Assembly: GCA_024275575.1 (NCBI GenBank)
Contig: JAJRYV010000120.1
Location: 1-56,515, forward strand
Source: a bacterium
GTDB lineage: Bacteria; Zhuqueibacterota; Zhuqueibacteria; Zhuqueibacterales; Geothermadaptataceae
Length of the DNA: 56,515 nucleotides
Direction of reading: 5' to 3'
Of the stretch, positions 35,436-44,761 are shown one piece after another (position 1 is the stretch's first letter; every line of letters begins with the position of its first letter). The notes beneath the pieces were generated by a model, which saw only the letters and a list, made by a program, of their open reading frames with translations, did no database searches and was not told where the DNA came from. A program made the translations under genes and the position numbers.

Positions 35436-36596
35436 TTATTGGTTTTCCAGAATGAGTATTGATTGATTGCGAATCAGTGCCAGCTCCAGCAGGAGATGAT
35501 ATAAAATCATCGCCAAGTAGCGGGCATAAGACCGTTTGTCGCTGAGAAAGCCGTAGTTTTTGCGCGAATAGAAAGCAAAGTTGCCATCCCTTTTTTGCTG
35601 CGAGAGCAGGCGCGAATAGGCTTTGTCAGCCAGGGTGGAATAATTACCGAAATCCATACATGTGGCCCGCCGTAAAGCGGCGCCAAGCGCCGTGGTATAA
35701 TAGGCGACTTCGGGGAATTCTTTCCCGCAGGTATAACGGCAGGCGCCGGTCGCAGTGATGCCGATCGCGAGATATTTTGCTAATTTTTGTAATACAGGCA
35801 AGATTTCCCGGTCGCCGGAAATATCGTAATAATCGGCCAGGTTTAAAAACTCGAACGCATTGTATTGGTGGCAAAGAAAATGAATACGGTCGGCTTTGCC
35901 TTCTTCCTGCGGCGGCCGTACGTAATAGGGCAGTTCACCGGATGCAAGCTGAACATGATTAAGCCAGCGTACCATCGGTCTACATTTTTCGAGATAGCGA
36001 TCATCATGCGCTGCTTTTGCGAGCATGGCAAAAACACGCACTGCCGAGGCCGAGTTGTTGGGTACCATCGCCGTGCCGTAATTGCCGAAATAATTGATTG
36101 CGAGAAACTCGCCGTCTTCTTGAAAACCGATATGTTCGATAGCGTAATCAACCCATTTTTTGGCGCCTTGTAATAATTTCACGTCCTGGGTGCGGTTAAA
36201 AGTTTCCAGCAGACCGATGCTTGCATAATTGCCTTCAACGGTGGCGATACGGCCGCGCCATTCCGGATTGGGATATTCCCAATAACCCTGCGGCCGTTGA
36301 ATGCGGCATAAAAAATCTGTGCAATTAATGGCAAATTCCCGGTTTTCGCTGGCGCCGGTGAATTCGAGATCATGCATGAACCAGTTAGCGACAATCCAGT
36401 ATTTTTGCGCCTGTGCGTAAATCAGATTGTCACGCCAGGGCAGGAAGTTTAAATACCCTTTAACAAACCGGCCGATGCGGGCATTAAAACGGATGCCGGG
36501 ATCAGGCCCGGTGATAGCCTCACCGGTCCAATGCATTTTTTGGAGATGTTTGTGCAGGCGAAAAATTGCGTCGGCAATTCGAGTTTCAGAAATCAT
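35436..36596 (-). CDS. Alpha/alpha-toroid protein of the EPS locus
   Basis: A 386-residue cytoplasmic-looking protein with no signal peptide. Repeated helix pairs and the pattern NLIYAQAQKYWIVANWFM, RPQGYWEYPNPEWRGRIA, EGNYASIGLLETFNRT and QYNAFEFLNLADYYDISGD indicate an (alpha/alpha)6 barrel as in GH88/GH105 hydrolases, glucuronyl C5-epimerases or prenyltransferase-like toroids. No family-specific catalytic motif is recognisable, so I give no function. It lies between a GT4 and the methyltransferase gene with gaps of 8-13 bp. A sugar-modifying role (hydrolase, lyase or epimerase) in EPS maturation is plausible. Confidence 0.7.
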   Translation of the reverse strand: MISETRIADAIFRLHKHLQKMHWTGEAITGPDPGIRFNARIGRFVKGYLNFLPWRDNLIYAQAQKYWIVANWFMHDLEFTGASENREFAINCTDFLCRIQRPQGYWEYPNPEWRGRIATVEGNYASIGLLETFNRTQDVKLLQGAKKWVDYAIEHIGFQEDGEFLAINYFGNYGTAMVPNNSASAVRVFAMLAKAAHDDRYLEKCRPMVRWLNHVQLASGELPYYVRPPQEEGKADRIHFLCHQYNAFEFLNLADYYDISGDREILPVLQKLAKYLAIGITATGACRYTCGKEFPEVAYYTTALGAALRRATCMDFGNYSTLADKAYSRLLSQQKRDGNFAFYSRKNYGFLSDKRSYARYLAMILYHLLLELALIRNQSILILENQ

Positions 36597-36604
36597 TTTA
36601 ATGA

Positions 36605-37774
36605 CTAATTTAAAGTTGTTTTTTTGTTGTGATTTACCGTATTTCGGGCGTATTTGAATAAAATTTTTTCAAGTTTTGTGCTGTTTTTTTCTGAAAACAT
36701 CTGCTCGGCGCGCCGGCGGTTCTCGCATCCGACTTGCTGCCGCAGGGCAGCGTTATCACAGGCTGTTGCCAGGGCCTGCGCCAGCGCTTCAACATTGTTT
36801 TCTTCGACGAGAAAATCGGAGACAGCTTCCGGAATACCGGCGTGGCGGGTGCTGACAACCGTTTTGCCGCTGGCCATAGCTTCGGCAATGACATTGGGAA
36901 ACCCCTCGTGGTCGCCGTGGCGATCCGGCCGCGAAGGCAGGCAGAAAATATCACATTCGCGATACAGCGCCCGCAGTGCATTGCCGCTCTGTTCTCCGAA
37001 AAATGCGATCTGTCCGGCGATGCCGGTTTGCGCAGCGATTTTACGCCCGTCAATTTTCTGAATCGAGCGGTTGATATCGCCGACGACCCACAATTCGATA
37101 TCGCTGCGTTTGAGTAACTTAATGGCGCGAAATAAAACCTCATGCCCTTTCTTTTCAGAAAAAAAACCGACGATGAGAATCTTGATTTTGGGTTTATCGC
37201 AGAATTTATCCAACTCGACGATTTGCCGTACGATTTCGATTTTCCCTGCGTGCACACCAAACTTTTCAACGAGTTTCTTTTTATTAAACTGTGTAATGGT
37301 GACGATGCGATCGCAGTGCGCCAGCGCCTGCACAAACATTTTTTCGTTGGGATTACGATAGAGCTCGTAAGCGCGAATCGTGACCACCAGCGGGATGCCG
37401 GTGAATTTTTTGCAAAAATAACCGGTAAAAAGTTTATGATCGCCAAAATAGGCATAAATGATTTGCGCATCCTGAATTGGCCTCAGGAAAGTTACTGCAA
37501 TCAAAAATTCGCGCACGGCACGAAAGGTAAACGCCTCCCGCAGCAGGCGCAAATAGCGCCTCGGGTTGCTGCTAAAAATGATGAGTTGGCTGGATATAAT
37601 TTTTAATCTGGAAAGCGGAAAAACCCGCCAACGCTCAGTTGGTTCGTACAACCCCGGGTTTTGCAGCAGGGTGAAAATTTTTATATCGTGCCCCCGGTCG
37701 AGCAAGGCTTCGATATCGCGGTGTAAAAATTTTGTCGGGCCGTATTTCATGCTCACAATCATGCCGATTTTCAC
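36605..37774 (-). CDS. GT4 family glycosyltransferase
   Basis: A 389-residue GT-B enzyme. Visible: MIVSMKYGPTKFLHRDIEAL at the N-terminus, CDRIVTITQFNKKKLVEKFG, ILIVGFFSEKKGHEVLFRAI, and the donor-site EX7E in FPNVIAEAMASGKTVV preceded by FCLPSRPDRHGDHEG. The last segment is typical of WcaL/colanic-acid-like and AmsK-like transferases. The start is a GTG at 37774, which overlaps the GT2 stop by 4 nt (GTGA), so the two are translationally coupled. It adds one sugar to the lipid-linked repeat. Confidence 0.9.
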   Translation of the reverse strand: MKIGMIVSMKYGPTKFLHRDIEALLDRGHDIKIFTLLQNPGLYEPTERWRVFPLSRLKIISSQLIIFSSNPRRYLRLLREAFTFRAVREFLIAVTFLRPIQDAQIIYAYFGDHKLFTGYFCKKFTGIPLVVTIRAYELYRNPNEKMFVQALAHCDRIVTITQFNKKKLVEKFGVHAGKIEIVRQIVELDKFCDKPKIKILIVGFFSEKKGHEVLFRAIKLLKRSDIELWVVGDINRSIQKIDGRKIAAQTGIAGQIAFFGEQSGNALRALYRECDIFCLPSRPDRHGDHEGFPNVIAEAMASGKTVVSTRHAGIPEAVSDFLVEENNVEALAQALATACDNAALRQQVGCENRRRAEQMFSEKNSTKLEKILFKYARNTVNHNKKTTLN

Positions 37775-38799
37775 GATACCGCCTCTTCGACTGGAATGCG
37801 CTGGATGATGTTGAAATTCTCAGGATAGGTCGCCGGGTCCTCAGTCTTTTTAAAAAATCCGCGCACCGTCCCCTCGATGATAAAAGCACGATGCAGCAAG
37901 CTGCCAAAAGCGAGATAAAAACTGTGTTTGCGCAGCGAATCTACGAACAGGAATGCGAAAAATACAAACCACCAGAGGATGAGTGCATTACCACCGCCGG
38001 TATGCAGAAAATGGAAAAATGCGGCGAACCCTGCGAGCAAAACGAGCATTGGGGCTGTGGCAAAATCGCGTTCTTTTACATAGGGCCAGAAATACTTTGT
38101 GCGCCAATGCGTGCGCAAATTCTGGCCACCGCCGAGGTAAAGATTTCGTTTGCGGCGGGCGATTTTTGTCGCCAGCCTGTCACCGGGATCAGAATAGTGA
38201 AAGACGATCGCCTGCGCAAATTCGATAATATTGTAGCCGTTGTGACGAAGACGCAGGCAAAGTTCCGGCTCTTCATCCGAACAGAGAAAAGGATTGAACT
38301 GGCCGATTTGCTCGAGAACTTTCCGGCGATAAAGCGCTGCCCCGCCACCTTTTCGCACCGCCACACCCGGGTCGGTGTCGATTTTTTGTAACGCCGGTTT
38401 ATTCTGTTGCCGCGTCGCAACCGGTAAATCGATGCGCGCACCGGTCACCGCCGCAGTCGCCGGTCGTTTTTTGATCCGGGCGAGCGCTTTGTCTATCCAA
38501 AAGGGGCAAAGCTCCATATCGCCATCGAGGAAGAGTACGAATTCACCGCTGGTGTGTTTAAAACCGGTGTAGCGGCCGGCGGCCGGCGTCAGCGTTTGCA
38601 TTTGCGTTGCCTGCAATTGAATTATGCCGATGGGATATTTTTGCGCCAGTTCCACTGTGCGGTCATCAGAGGCGGAATCGACCAGCAGAATTTCCCTGTT
38701 TTCAAGGTGCTGTGTTTCACTGATGACTGATTCGATCAGACGACCGATGTTCCAGTCCTGATTTTTACTGATCAGAACGATGGATAGTTCGATGCTCAT
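37771..38799 (-). CDS. GT2 family glycosyltransferase with C-terminal membrane segments
   Basis: A 342-residue GT-A enzyme. Motifs: IVLISKNQDWNIGRLIESV, ILLVDSASDDRTVELA (nucleotide-binding Asp), GEFVLFLDGDMELCP (metal-binding DGD) and LCSDEEPELCLRLRHNGYNI (catalytic ED region). Residues of about 255-300 contain hydrophobic segments (APMLVLLAGFAAFFHFL, ALILWWFVFFAFLFVD), so it is membrane bound. It lies between wzx and the GT4 gene and overlaps the latter by 4 nt. Probably builds the EPS repeat. Confidence 0.9.
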   Translation of the reverse strand: MSIELSIVLISKNQDWNIGRLIESVISETQHLENREILLVDSASDDRTVELAQKYPIGIIQLQATQMQTLTPAAGRYTGFKHTSGEFVLFLDGDMELCPFWIDKALARIKKRPATAAVTGARIDLPVATRQQNKPALQKIDTDPGVAVRKGGGAALYRRKVLEQIGQFNPFLCSDEEPELCLRLRHNGYNIIEFAQAIVFHYSDPGDRLATKIARRKRNLYLGGGQNLRTHWRTKYFWPYVKERDFATAPMLVLLAGFAAFFHFLHTGGGNALILWWFVFFAFLFVDSLRKHSFYLAFGSLLHRAFIIEGTVRGFFKKTEDPATYPENFNIIQRIPVEEAVS

Positions 38800-38867
38800 G
38801 TCGCGCCGTTTCCCCCGCTTGTTTTAATAAAACCCATTAAAATTATTTTCATTTTACCCAGTTTGGA

Positions 38868-40322
38868 TTAACTGCTCCGGTTGAATGTCAAATATCGCAA
38901 TTTGATTTGCTGTAGATTGCCGGTTGAAAAAAATACGATTGCTGCCAGGACGGCAAGATAAACGAGATTGGCAGCGATCGCCGCTCCGATCAGGTTTATC
39001 TGCTGCAGATAAATCAACGATAATGCCATCGCCACGACCGCGCAGCATGGTTTCCAGATAAACGTGTGGATTTCGAGTTTTTCAAACATCCGCGAAACAG
39101 GAAAATAATGCTGCAGAAAATCGACGATTCGCACGCATAAAAGCGTCACTGCGCTGCCGATGACCCCGAACCGGCTGATGAGCATAAAGCCCAGGATGAC
39201 CATGGCGATGAGGTCAATCGTTAATATTTGCAGGGTTTTTTTCTCACGGAAACTGGCGATGAGCGCAACGCCCAGCACTTTTGATGAAGCGCGTAAAATG
39301 AGAATCCACACGATGATTTTTAAAATCTGAGCTGATTGTGAAAAATCTTCGTTGCCGTAAATAGTCACGAAAAGCGCATCAGATAAAAAGAAGAGTGTAA
39401 TCGCTGCCGGCATCACGATGGCGAGCAGAATTTCCCAGACGCGTCGGGTCATTCGTTTTAATTTTTCCATGCCGGATTCGAAACTGCGACACATGACGGG
39501 ATAAACACCGACGACGATGCTTTCAAACAGCAAGCTGATGGGCGTGAGCAGCTGATTGGCTGCGCTGAAGATACCGACCTGAATCTCATCGGTAAATTTC
39601 GACAGGAGAATGACATTAAAACTGCCCATCGCCGCATTGACGCCGTTGATCCCGAGAAATGTTGTTGATGATTTGACCATCGTCAGACACCTGCAGCGGT
39701 TAAAACGGGTGCCGACCCGTTTCATTTTGGGCAAAAGAAAGGCCAGTTTGAGCAAAAAATTGACAACGTATGTGAGAATAAAAAATGCGATCAAAAGCAG
39801 CAGATTTTTCTGCCAATAGAGTAGGAAAAATATCCCGCTGATACGAAATACATTGACGATAAAATTAGCGTACGTGATATATTTCATCTGTTCCCGCGCC
39901 TGAAAAAGGGCGTCGCACACAGCGGCGAGGGAGAAGGGCAGTAGCCCCAGTGATAGCAGCATAATCGCAGCACGGGTGCCGGCAGTATATTGCATGATAT
40001 TGACGAAAATGCACAGCAGTGCGACGGAAAGCGCTGAAGTCACGGTCACAACGAGACCGCCGTTGAGCAGAAAGCCCTGCGTTTTGTCGTGATCTTTCGC
40101 AACCTCCCGCGTAATGTAGGATTGCAATCCGGCCACGGCCAGCATTTGAAATGTCTGAAAGAATGTGAACGCGAGAGCAAGCCGGCCGAAGGGCAAAGTC
40201 CCTAAAAACCGCGCTACCAGCGCATAAGTAATAAAAGTCGACAGACGGTTCATGACATCGCTGGCGAGAATCGAAATCGAATTTGTGAAAATGCGGGTGG
40301 CGCTGCTAAATGATTTCTGCAT
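38868..40322 (-). CDS. wzx: Wzx-type polysaccharide flippase
   Basis: A 484-residue MOP-superfamily membrane protein with about 12-14 predicted transmembrane segments. It has the N-terminal pattern MNRLSTFITYALVARFLG and GRLALAFTFFQTFQMLAVAG typical of RfbX/Wzx proteins. It moves the lipid-linked repeat across the inner membrane. It lies directly before wzy in the genome (after it in transcription, 6 bp gap) as in many Wzx/Wzy loci. Sequence in these flippases is poorly conserved; the call rests on length, topology and context. Confidence 0.88.
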   Translation of the reverse strand: MQKSFSSATRIFTNSISILASDVMNRLSTFITYALVARFLGTLPFGRLALAFTFFQTFQMLAVAGLQSYITREVAKDHDKTQGFLLNGGLVVTVTSALSVALLCIFVNIMQYTAGTRAAIMLLSLGLLPFSLAAVCDALFQAREQMKYITYANFIVNVFRISGIFFLLYWQKNLLLLIAFFILTYVVNFLLKLAFLLPKMKRVGTRFNRCRCLTMVKSSTTFLGINGVNAAMGSFNVILLSKFTDEIQVGIFSAANQLLTPISLLFESIVVGVYPVMCRSFESGMEKLKRMTRRVWEILLAIVMPAAITLFFLSDALFVTIYGNEDFSQSAQILKIIVWILILRASSKVLGVALIASFREKKTLQILTIDLIAMVILGFMLISRFGVIGSAVTLLCVRIVDFLQHYFPVSRMFEKLEIHTFIWKPCCAVVAMALSLIYLQQINLIGAAIAANLVYLAVLAAIVFFSTGNLQQIKLRYLTFNRSS

Positions 40323-40328
40323 TACAAT

Positions 40329-41792
40329 TTAATTTAAACTGAGTTTATCTTTGTTTTGAAGTGTCTGTTCAGCCTGCAAAATATTGGCAATCGTTGCTGT
40401 TAGGGCGCAACAAATCCATAAAATCTGCACCAGGGCGCGGTTTTGAAAAGTATCAAAATTCATGTGCGCCATGTGCCCGATAATCACCGCCGAAAGCGCC
40501 AGGCCCACCGGGGCGAAAAAGGCATCCTGTGATTTCCAGCAACGCCAGCCATTGCGAATACTGAAAGCGAGATAGACCAGAAACGACAGCAAGCCCGCCG
40601 GACCGGTTTCCGCCCAGACAAGCAAATATTTGTTATGTACTGCGTACAACCATAACCCGCTAATATCATAGGAAATATAATCCTGCATGATGAGGGAGAA
40701 ATTATTGATTCCCACACCGGTTAGGGGGTTGGCGTTGATGATGCGAAAAGCCAGCTTCATCAACGGCAGCCGGGCCTGTGCCGCGCCGTCATCATCGCCG
40801 AACAGGCGTTGCAGCAAAACCTCATGATAAAAAAGCGCCAGAATCAGCGCGACGATGAACAGCAGCATGGGCAGCCGGATTGACACCCAGCCGCGCAACC
40901 AACTGATGCTGATGAAAATGATACTTGAAAGTACAAATGCCAGCCAGCCGCCGCGAGACATGGTCAATACAATAGCCATAGCGCCGATGCCGAATGCCAG
41001 AGCACCGCTCCATTTCAATTTATCTCTGGCATTTGCAACCAGCGTGCTCAACGCCGGTACGAGCAGCAAACTGAAATAACCACCTGCAGTGTTCGGCCCG
41101 CCGACGGTGCCGCCGATGCGCATCCCCTTGTCAACACGCGCGGTCAAACCGGCGATTTTGATGGTGTGCCCGATACCGCGCAACAGGATGACGATCGTGC
41201 CCTGCAGGATGAGACCGATGAAGAGGATCAGCAAAATATACTTGACTTCTTCGCGGCTTTTGACCGTGGCAACGATGTAAATAAAGAGTAATAATTGCTG
41301 CAACAGCATGAAATTTTCAAAGGCTGCCAGTTGCATATCTTTGGCTGCAAAAATCGATAGCAGGCAGAAAAACAGGTACAAAGCCAGCGGCCAAAGATTT
41401 TTTACCAGTCGCCGTGGTTGCAATTCGTGGCGCATGTAACCGTAGTTTTCGAGAAACCACAACAGATAAAGCACAACCAACGCAATGGAGGTGATGGAAA
41501 GGCTCCAGCCACCGATGGCGCCGTATGCCGGAATGTCGTGCCGAAAACCGAGATGAATATCCAGTTGAAATGGAATATCCAACAAAATCAATGTCAGCAA
41601 GACCCGGCGCACATCGTTGACGATGAGCAAAACGATGGCAAAAAGACAGGCAGCGACCACCAACAGCAGCCATTTGGGGGGCAATGCAAGCATTTTCAGC
41701 GTGGCAAACCCGATGATCAAGCCGACCCCGGCAACAAGCAGCCATTGCATCGCTATGTTGCTTGTTTTCTGATTTAATTTAAATGACTGCAT
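40329..41792 (-). CDS. O-antigen ligase/polymerase (Wzy/WaaL) family protein
   Basis: A 487-residue multi-spanning membrane protein with about 12 hydrophobic segments. The Wzy_C family region is visible: RIGGTVGGPNTAGGYFSLL, IVLTMSRGGWLAFVLSS (the SRG motif), and a large periplasmic loop with PLTGVGINNFSLIM and YAVHNKYLLVWAETGPAGLL (conserved His and Glu). Polymerases and ligases share this domain, but next to wzx, wzz and wza a repeat-unit polymerase is the better reading. Gap to wzx 6 bp, to the aminotransferase gene 17 bp. Confidence 0.88.
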   Translation of the reverse strand: MQSFKLNQKTSNIAMQWLLVAGVGLIIGFATLKMLALPPKWLLLVVAACLFAIVLLIVNDVRRVLLTLILLDIPFQLDIHLGFRHDIPAYGAIGGWSLSITSIALVVLYLLWFLENYGYMRHELQPRRLVKNLWPLALYLFFCLLSIFAAKDMQLAAFENFMLLQQLLLFIYIVATVKSREEVKYILLILFIGLILQGTIVILLRGIGHTIKIAGLTARVDKGMRIGGTVGGPNTAGGYFSLLLVPALSTLVANARDKLKWSGALAFGIGAMAIVLTMSRGGWLAFVLSSIIFISISWLRGWVSIRLPMLLFIVALILALFYHEVLLQRLFGDDDGAAQARLPLMKLAFRIINANPLTGVGINNFSLIMQDYISYDISGLWLYAVHNKYLLVWAETGPAGLLSFLVYLAFSIRNGWRCWKSQDAFFAPVGLALSAVIIGHMAHMNFDTFQNRALVQILWICCALTATIANILQAEQTLQNKDKLSLN

Positions 41793-41809
41793 GTTTAATG
41801 GTGCCGGAT

Positions 41810-42910
41810 TTAAGCTGAAAATTCCTCGATGGCTTCGACAACGGCTTGCATTTGCGCAGAGTTGAGCTCGGGAAACATCGGCAAGGAGATGATTTCACCG
41901 GCATATTTTTCAGTGACCGGAAAGTCGCCTATTTGATAACCAAGCGCTTTGTATGCGGGCTGCAAATGGATCGGAACAGGATAATGAATTCCGGCGCCGA
42001 TGCCTTTTTGCCCGAGAAAGGTCAGCATTGCATCACGCTTCGGTACACGAATCACGTAGAGGTGGTACACTGATTCGGCAAAATCAGCATCTACGGGAAG
42101 GGTTACCGGGCTATTTTGCAACAATTTATTATATGTCGCAGCATTGTTTCTACGAGCGCTGTTCCAGGCGTCAAGGCGACCGAGCTTTGCCCGCAGCACC
42201 GCTGCCTGCAAGGTGTCGAGGCGGTGATTGAATCCCTGTATAGTATGGTGATATTTTTCTTTTTGACCGTAATCACGCAGCAGCCGTACTCTTTCAGCAA
42301 TTTTTGCATTGGAGGTGACCACGGCGCCGCCATCGCCATAGGCGCCGAGGTTTTTACCCGGGTAAAAACTGAAGGCGGCAGCGTCTGCGAGCGAACCGAC
42401 ACGGCGGTTTTTATAGCACGCCCCGTGTGCCTGACAGGCATCTTCGATGACAATCAGATCGTGTTTTTTGGCGATTTCGTTGATGGCCTGCATATCTGCC
42501 GGCTGGCCATACAGATGCACAGGCAAAATCGCTCTGGTTTTGGGTGAAATCACCGATTCAATTTTTAACACATCGATATTGTATGTTTCGTGGTGAAGAT
42601 CGACGAGCACAGGTTTGGCACCGGCGCTGGAAATTGCCAGCGCCGTGGCGATAAATGTATTGGCTGCAGTGATCACTTCATCACCATCTCCAATGCCGAA
42701 TGCACGCAATACCAGTTCCAACGCCGAAGTACCGGAATCGACGGCGATGCAATGCTCTGTCGTGCAATAGGTCGCAAATTCTTCTTCGAACAAGTGCATA
42801 TCCGGCCCCATGATGAATTGCGCCTTGCCCATGATATTTTCCATCGCCGGAAGAATTTGTTCTTTCAGCCCGTGATACTGAGTCACGAGATCGACAAACG
42901 GGACTTTCAC
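41810..42910 (-). CDS. DegT/DnrJ/EryC1/StrS family sugar aminotransferase
   Basis: A PLP-dependent 366-residue enzyme that aminates a keto-sugar nucleotide. Motifs: VDSGTSALELVLRAFGIGDG near residue 55, VIEDACQAHGACYKNRRVGS near residues 150-170 and FSFYPGKNLGAYGDGG with the Schiff-base Lys near residue 185; the C-terminal part has VYHLYVIRV and GIGAGIHYPVPIHLQPAY. The GTG start (42910) overlaps the stop of the oxidoreductase gene by 4 nt (GTGA). The pair recalls WlbA/WlbC-like 3-amino sugar pathways, but the sugar position cannot be set from the sequence. Confidence 0.92.
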   Translation of the reverse strand: MKVPFVDLVTQYHGLKEQILPAMENIMGKAQFIMGPDMHLFEEEFATYCTTEHCIAVDSGTSALELVLRAFGIGDGDEVITAANTFIATALAISSAGAKPVLVDLHHETYNIDVLKIESVISPKTRAILPVHLYGQPADMQAINEIAKKHDLIVIEDACQAHGACYKNRRVGSLADAAAFSFYPGKNLGAYGDGGAVVTSNAKIAERVRLLRDYGQKEKYHHTIQGFNHRLDTLQAAVLRAKLGRLDAWNSARRNNAATYNKLLQNSPVTLPVDADFAESVYHLYVIRVPKRDAMLTFLGQKGIGAGIHYPVPIHLQPAYKALGYQIGDFPVTEKYAGEIISLPMFPELNSAQMQAVVEAIEEFSA

Positions 42911-43995
42911 TTCATTTTCCTTTCCGATGAATTACAATCTTTCAGCGATCCATTTGTCGCATCTATTGCTGCGAATTGTTTGATGTCCGCAATCTTGACC
43001 ATCTGCCCATGATTGTTCAGTGAAATATCAGCGGCTTCCAGCACCCGCACAACCTCAAGGCCGTTGTGACCGTCGGTCAGCGGATGTTTATTTTCTTCGA
43101 TACATTCGAGGAAATGACGGCATTCAGCTTTTAAAGGTTCGACCTGATTTAACCAGGGCGAACAGGTATCGCCGTATTGAAAGCTGAACTGAAATTCACC
43201 GAAGGAGTCGGAGTAGCCCGGCGCTTCTACGCGTTTATTGAATACCCTGATTTTTTCCAGCGGCTCCATATCGTTGAAAGTTGCCATCTGCTTTTCTCCA
43301 ACGACGGTCATCAGGCGCGTTTTGCTGGGATCAAGCCAACTAACATTGATGATCGCCATGCATTTTTTTTCAAAATGCATCGTTAGTGTGCAAACGTCGT
43401 GGACATTTTTATTGAGATAGGCCAGCCCCTGACAATTAACTGAAACCGGAGAACGGTCAAGCAAATCGAGTATTATTGAAATGTCGTGCGGCGCCAGGTC
43501 CCAAAGTGCGTTCACATCCTGGCGAATGGGGCCGAGATTCAAACGCTGGGAGCTGATATAACAAATATTGCCGAGGGCGCCATTGCCGACCAGTTCTTTC
43601 ATTTTTTTCACTGCAGTATTGTATAAAAATAAATGGCCGACAAACAGTTTAAGTCCATATTTTTCTGCGAGATCGATTAATGTTTGGCATTCCATTGCCG
43701 AGGTGGCCAATGGTTTTTCAACAAAGACATGTAAGCCTGCTTCGAGGGCTTTTTTCGTCAGTTCAAAATGCGTTTTTGTCGGTGTGGAAATAACCACGGC
43801 ATCGACCAGTTCCCGATTTAAAATTTCATCAAAATTATGGCTGGCAAAAACACCGGTCAATTTTTTCTCGGCATATTGTAAACGTTCTTCGTTGAGATCA
43901 CAGATTGCCGTAATCTCCGATTGCGGCAAATTATCGAATGTCCTTTCAAAGTTCGGCCCCCAATATCCCAGGCCGACAATCCCAATCCTAACCAT
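42907..43995 (-). CDS. Gfo/Idh/MocA family sugar oxidoreductase
   Basis: A 362-residue NAD(P)-dependent oxidoreductase. It has the Rossmann start RIGIVGLGYWGPNFERTF, VDAVVISTPTKTHFELTKKA, the EKP signature in HVFVEKPLATS (catalytic Lys), and WDLAPHDISIILDLL with the conserved His. The start is the ATG at 43995, where AAAGGA lies 7 nt upstream; a GTG at 44022 overlapping the transferase gene is less likely. With the aminotransferase it should oxidise then aminate a UDP-sugar for the EPS repeat. An acyltransferase would normally complete the route and may be one of the distal transferase genes. Confidence 0.92.
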   Translation of the reverse strand: MVRIGIVGLGYWGPNFERTFDNLPQSEITAICDLNEERLQYAEKKLTGVFASHNFDEILNRELVDAVVISTPTKTHFELTKKALEAGLHVFVEKPLATSAMECQTLIDLAEKYGLKLFVGHLFLYNTAVKKMKELVGNGALGNICYISSQRLNLGPIRQDVNALWDLAPHDISIILDLLDRSPVSVNCQGLAYLNKNVHDVCTLTMHFEKKCMAIINVSWLDPSKTRLMTVVGEKQMATFNDMEPLEKIRVFNKRVEAPGYSDSFGEFQFSFQYGDTCSPWLNQVEPLKAECRHFLECIEENKHPLTDGHNGLEVVRVLEAADISLNNHGQMVKIADIKQFAAIDATNGSLKDCNSSERKMK

Positions 43996-44014
43996 CAAAT
44001 TTCCTTTCGTCTGT

Positions 44015-44755
44015 TTATTCACCGCGCTGATTGCGCACGCTTTCCCGAGCCTGTTTTAAAATTGCCGGGATCGTTAAAAGTAGTATTTTTAATTCAGTTG
44101 TAAATGAAAGCTGTTTGCCGTATTCAATATCATAGCGGATCATCTCGGTAAAAGTGGTACTGTTTTTACCATTGATTTGCCACAATCCGGTCATTCCCGG
44201 CGGCACATCGAAGCGCGCACAATGCCAGCGCTGGAATGCATCGACCGCATAAGGCAGCTCGGGCCGGGGGCCGACGAGACTCATTTCACCTTTTAAAACA
44301 TTGATTAACTGCGGCAGTTCATCGATGCAGGTCGAACGTAAAAATCTGCCGAATGGAAAAATACGCGGATCTTGTTCTACTTTTTTAAGTATGAGATCAT
44401 TTTTAACTTCGTCGATGATCTGTTGTGAATGCAGCCGTGAATCGGCATTATGATGCATGCTGCGGAATTTCCAGATGAGGAAAGGTGTACCGAGATAACC
44501 GGTACGCCATTGCTTAAAAAATACCGGCCCAGGCGATAGTTTTTTAATAAGACAAACAGATAAAATGAAAAGGGGAGAAAACAGGACCAGGCCAAGCAGC
44601 GCACCGATGATATCCATCACGCGTTTCCACGGCGGCAGGGCAACGGCTAAAATCGGTTCCAGGCTGAGGGGGGCGTCGCTTGCAGTATCGCCTGAATCCG
44701 GTTTTTCAACAGGAAACGTCGTTATCGACTCGTCCTTACAAAGATTATCCATCAC
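44015..44755 (-). CDS. Undecaprenyl-phosphate sugar phosphotransferase (initiating transferase)
   Basis: A 246-residue polyisoprenyl-phosphate hexose-1-phosphate transferase, the first enzyme of EPS repeat synthesis. One hydrophobic hairpin (DIIGALLGLVLFSPLFILSV) is followed by the catalytic domain: KRVMDIIGA, GPVFFKQWRTG, FLIWKFRSMHHNAD, ELPQLINVLKGEMSLVGPRP and VPPGMTGLWQINGK. It lacks the large N-terminal WbaP domains, so it is the short EpsL/WbaP C-domain type. The start is GTG 44755 or ATG 44752. It sits 6 bp after the GGDEF-like gene. Confidence 0.93.
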   Translation of the reverse strand: MMDNLCKDESITTFPVEKPDSGDTASDAPLSLEPILAVALPPWKRVMDIIGALLGLVLFSPLFILSVCLIKKLSPGPVFFKQWRTGYLGTPFLIWKFRSMHHNADSRLHSQQIIDEVKNDLILKKVEQDPRIFPFGRFLRSTCIDELPQLINVLKGEMSLVGPRPELPYAVDAFQRWHCARFDVPPGMTGLWQINGKNSTTFTEMIRYDIEYGKQLSFTTELKILLLTIPAILKQARESVRNQRGE

Positions 44756-44761
44756 GATGAT

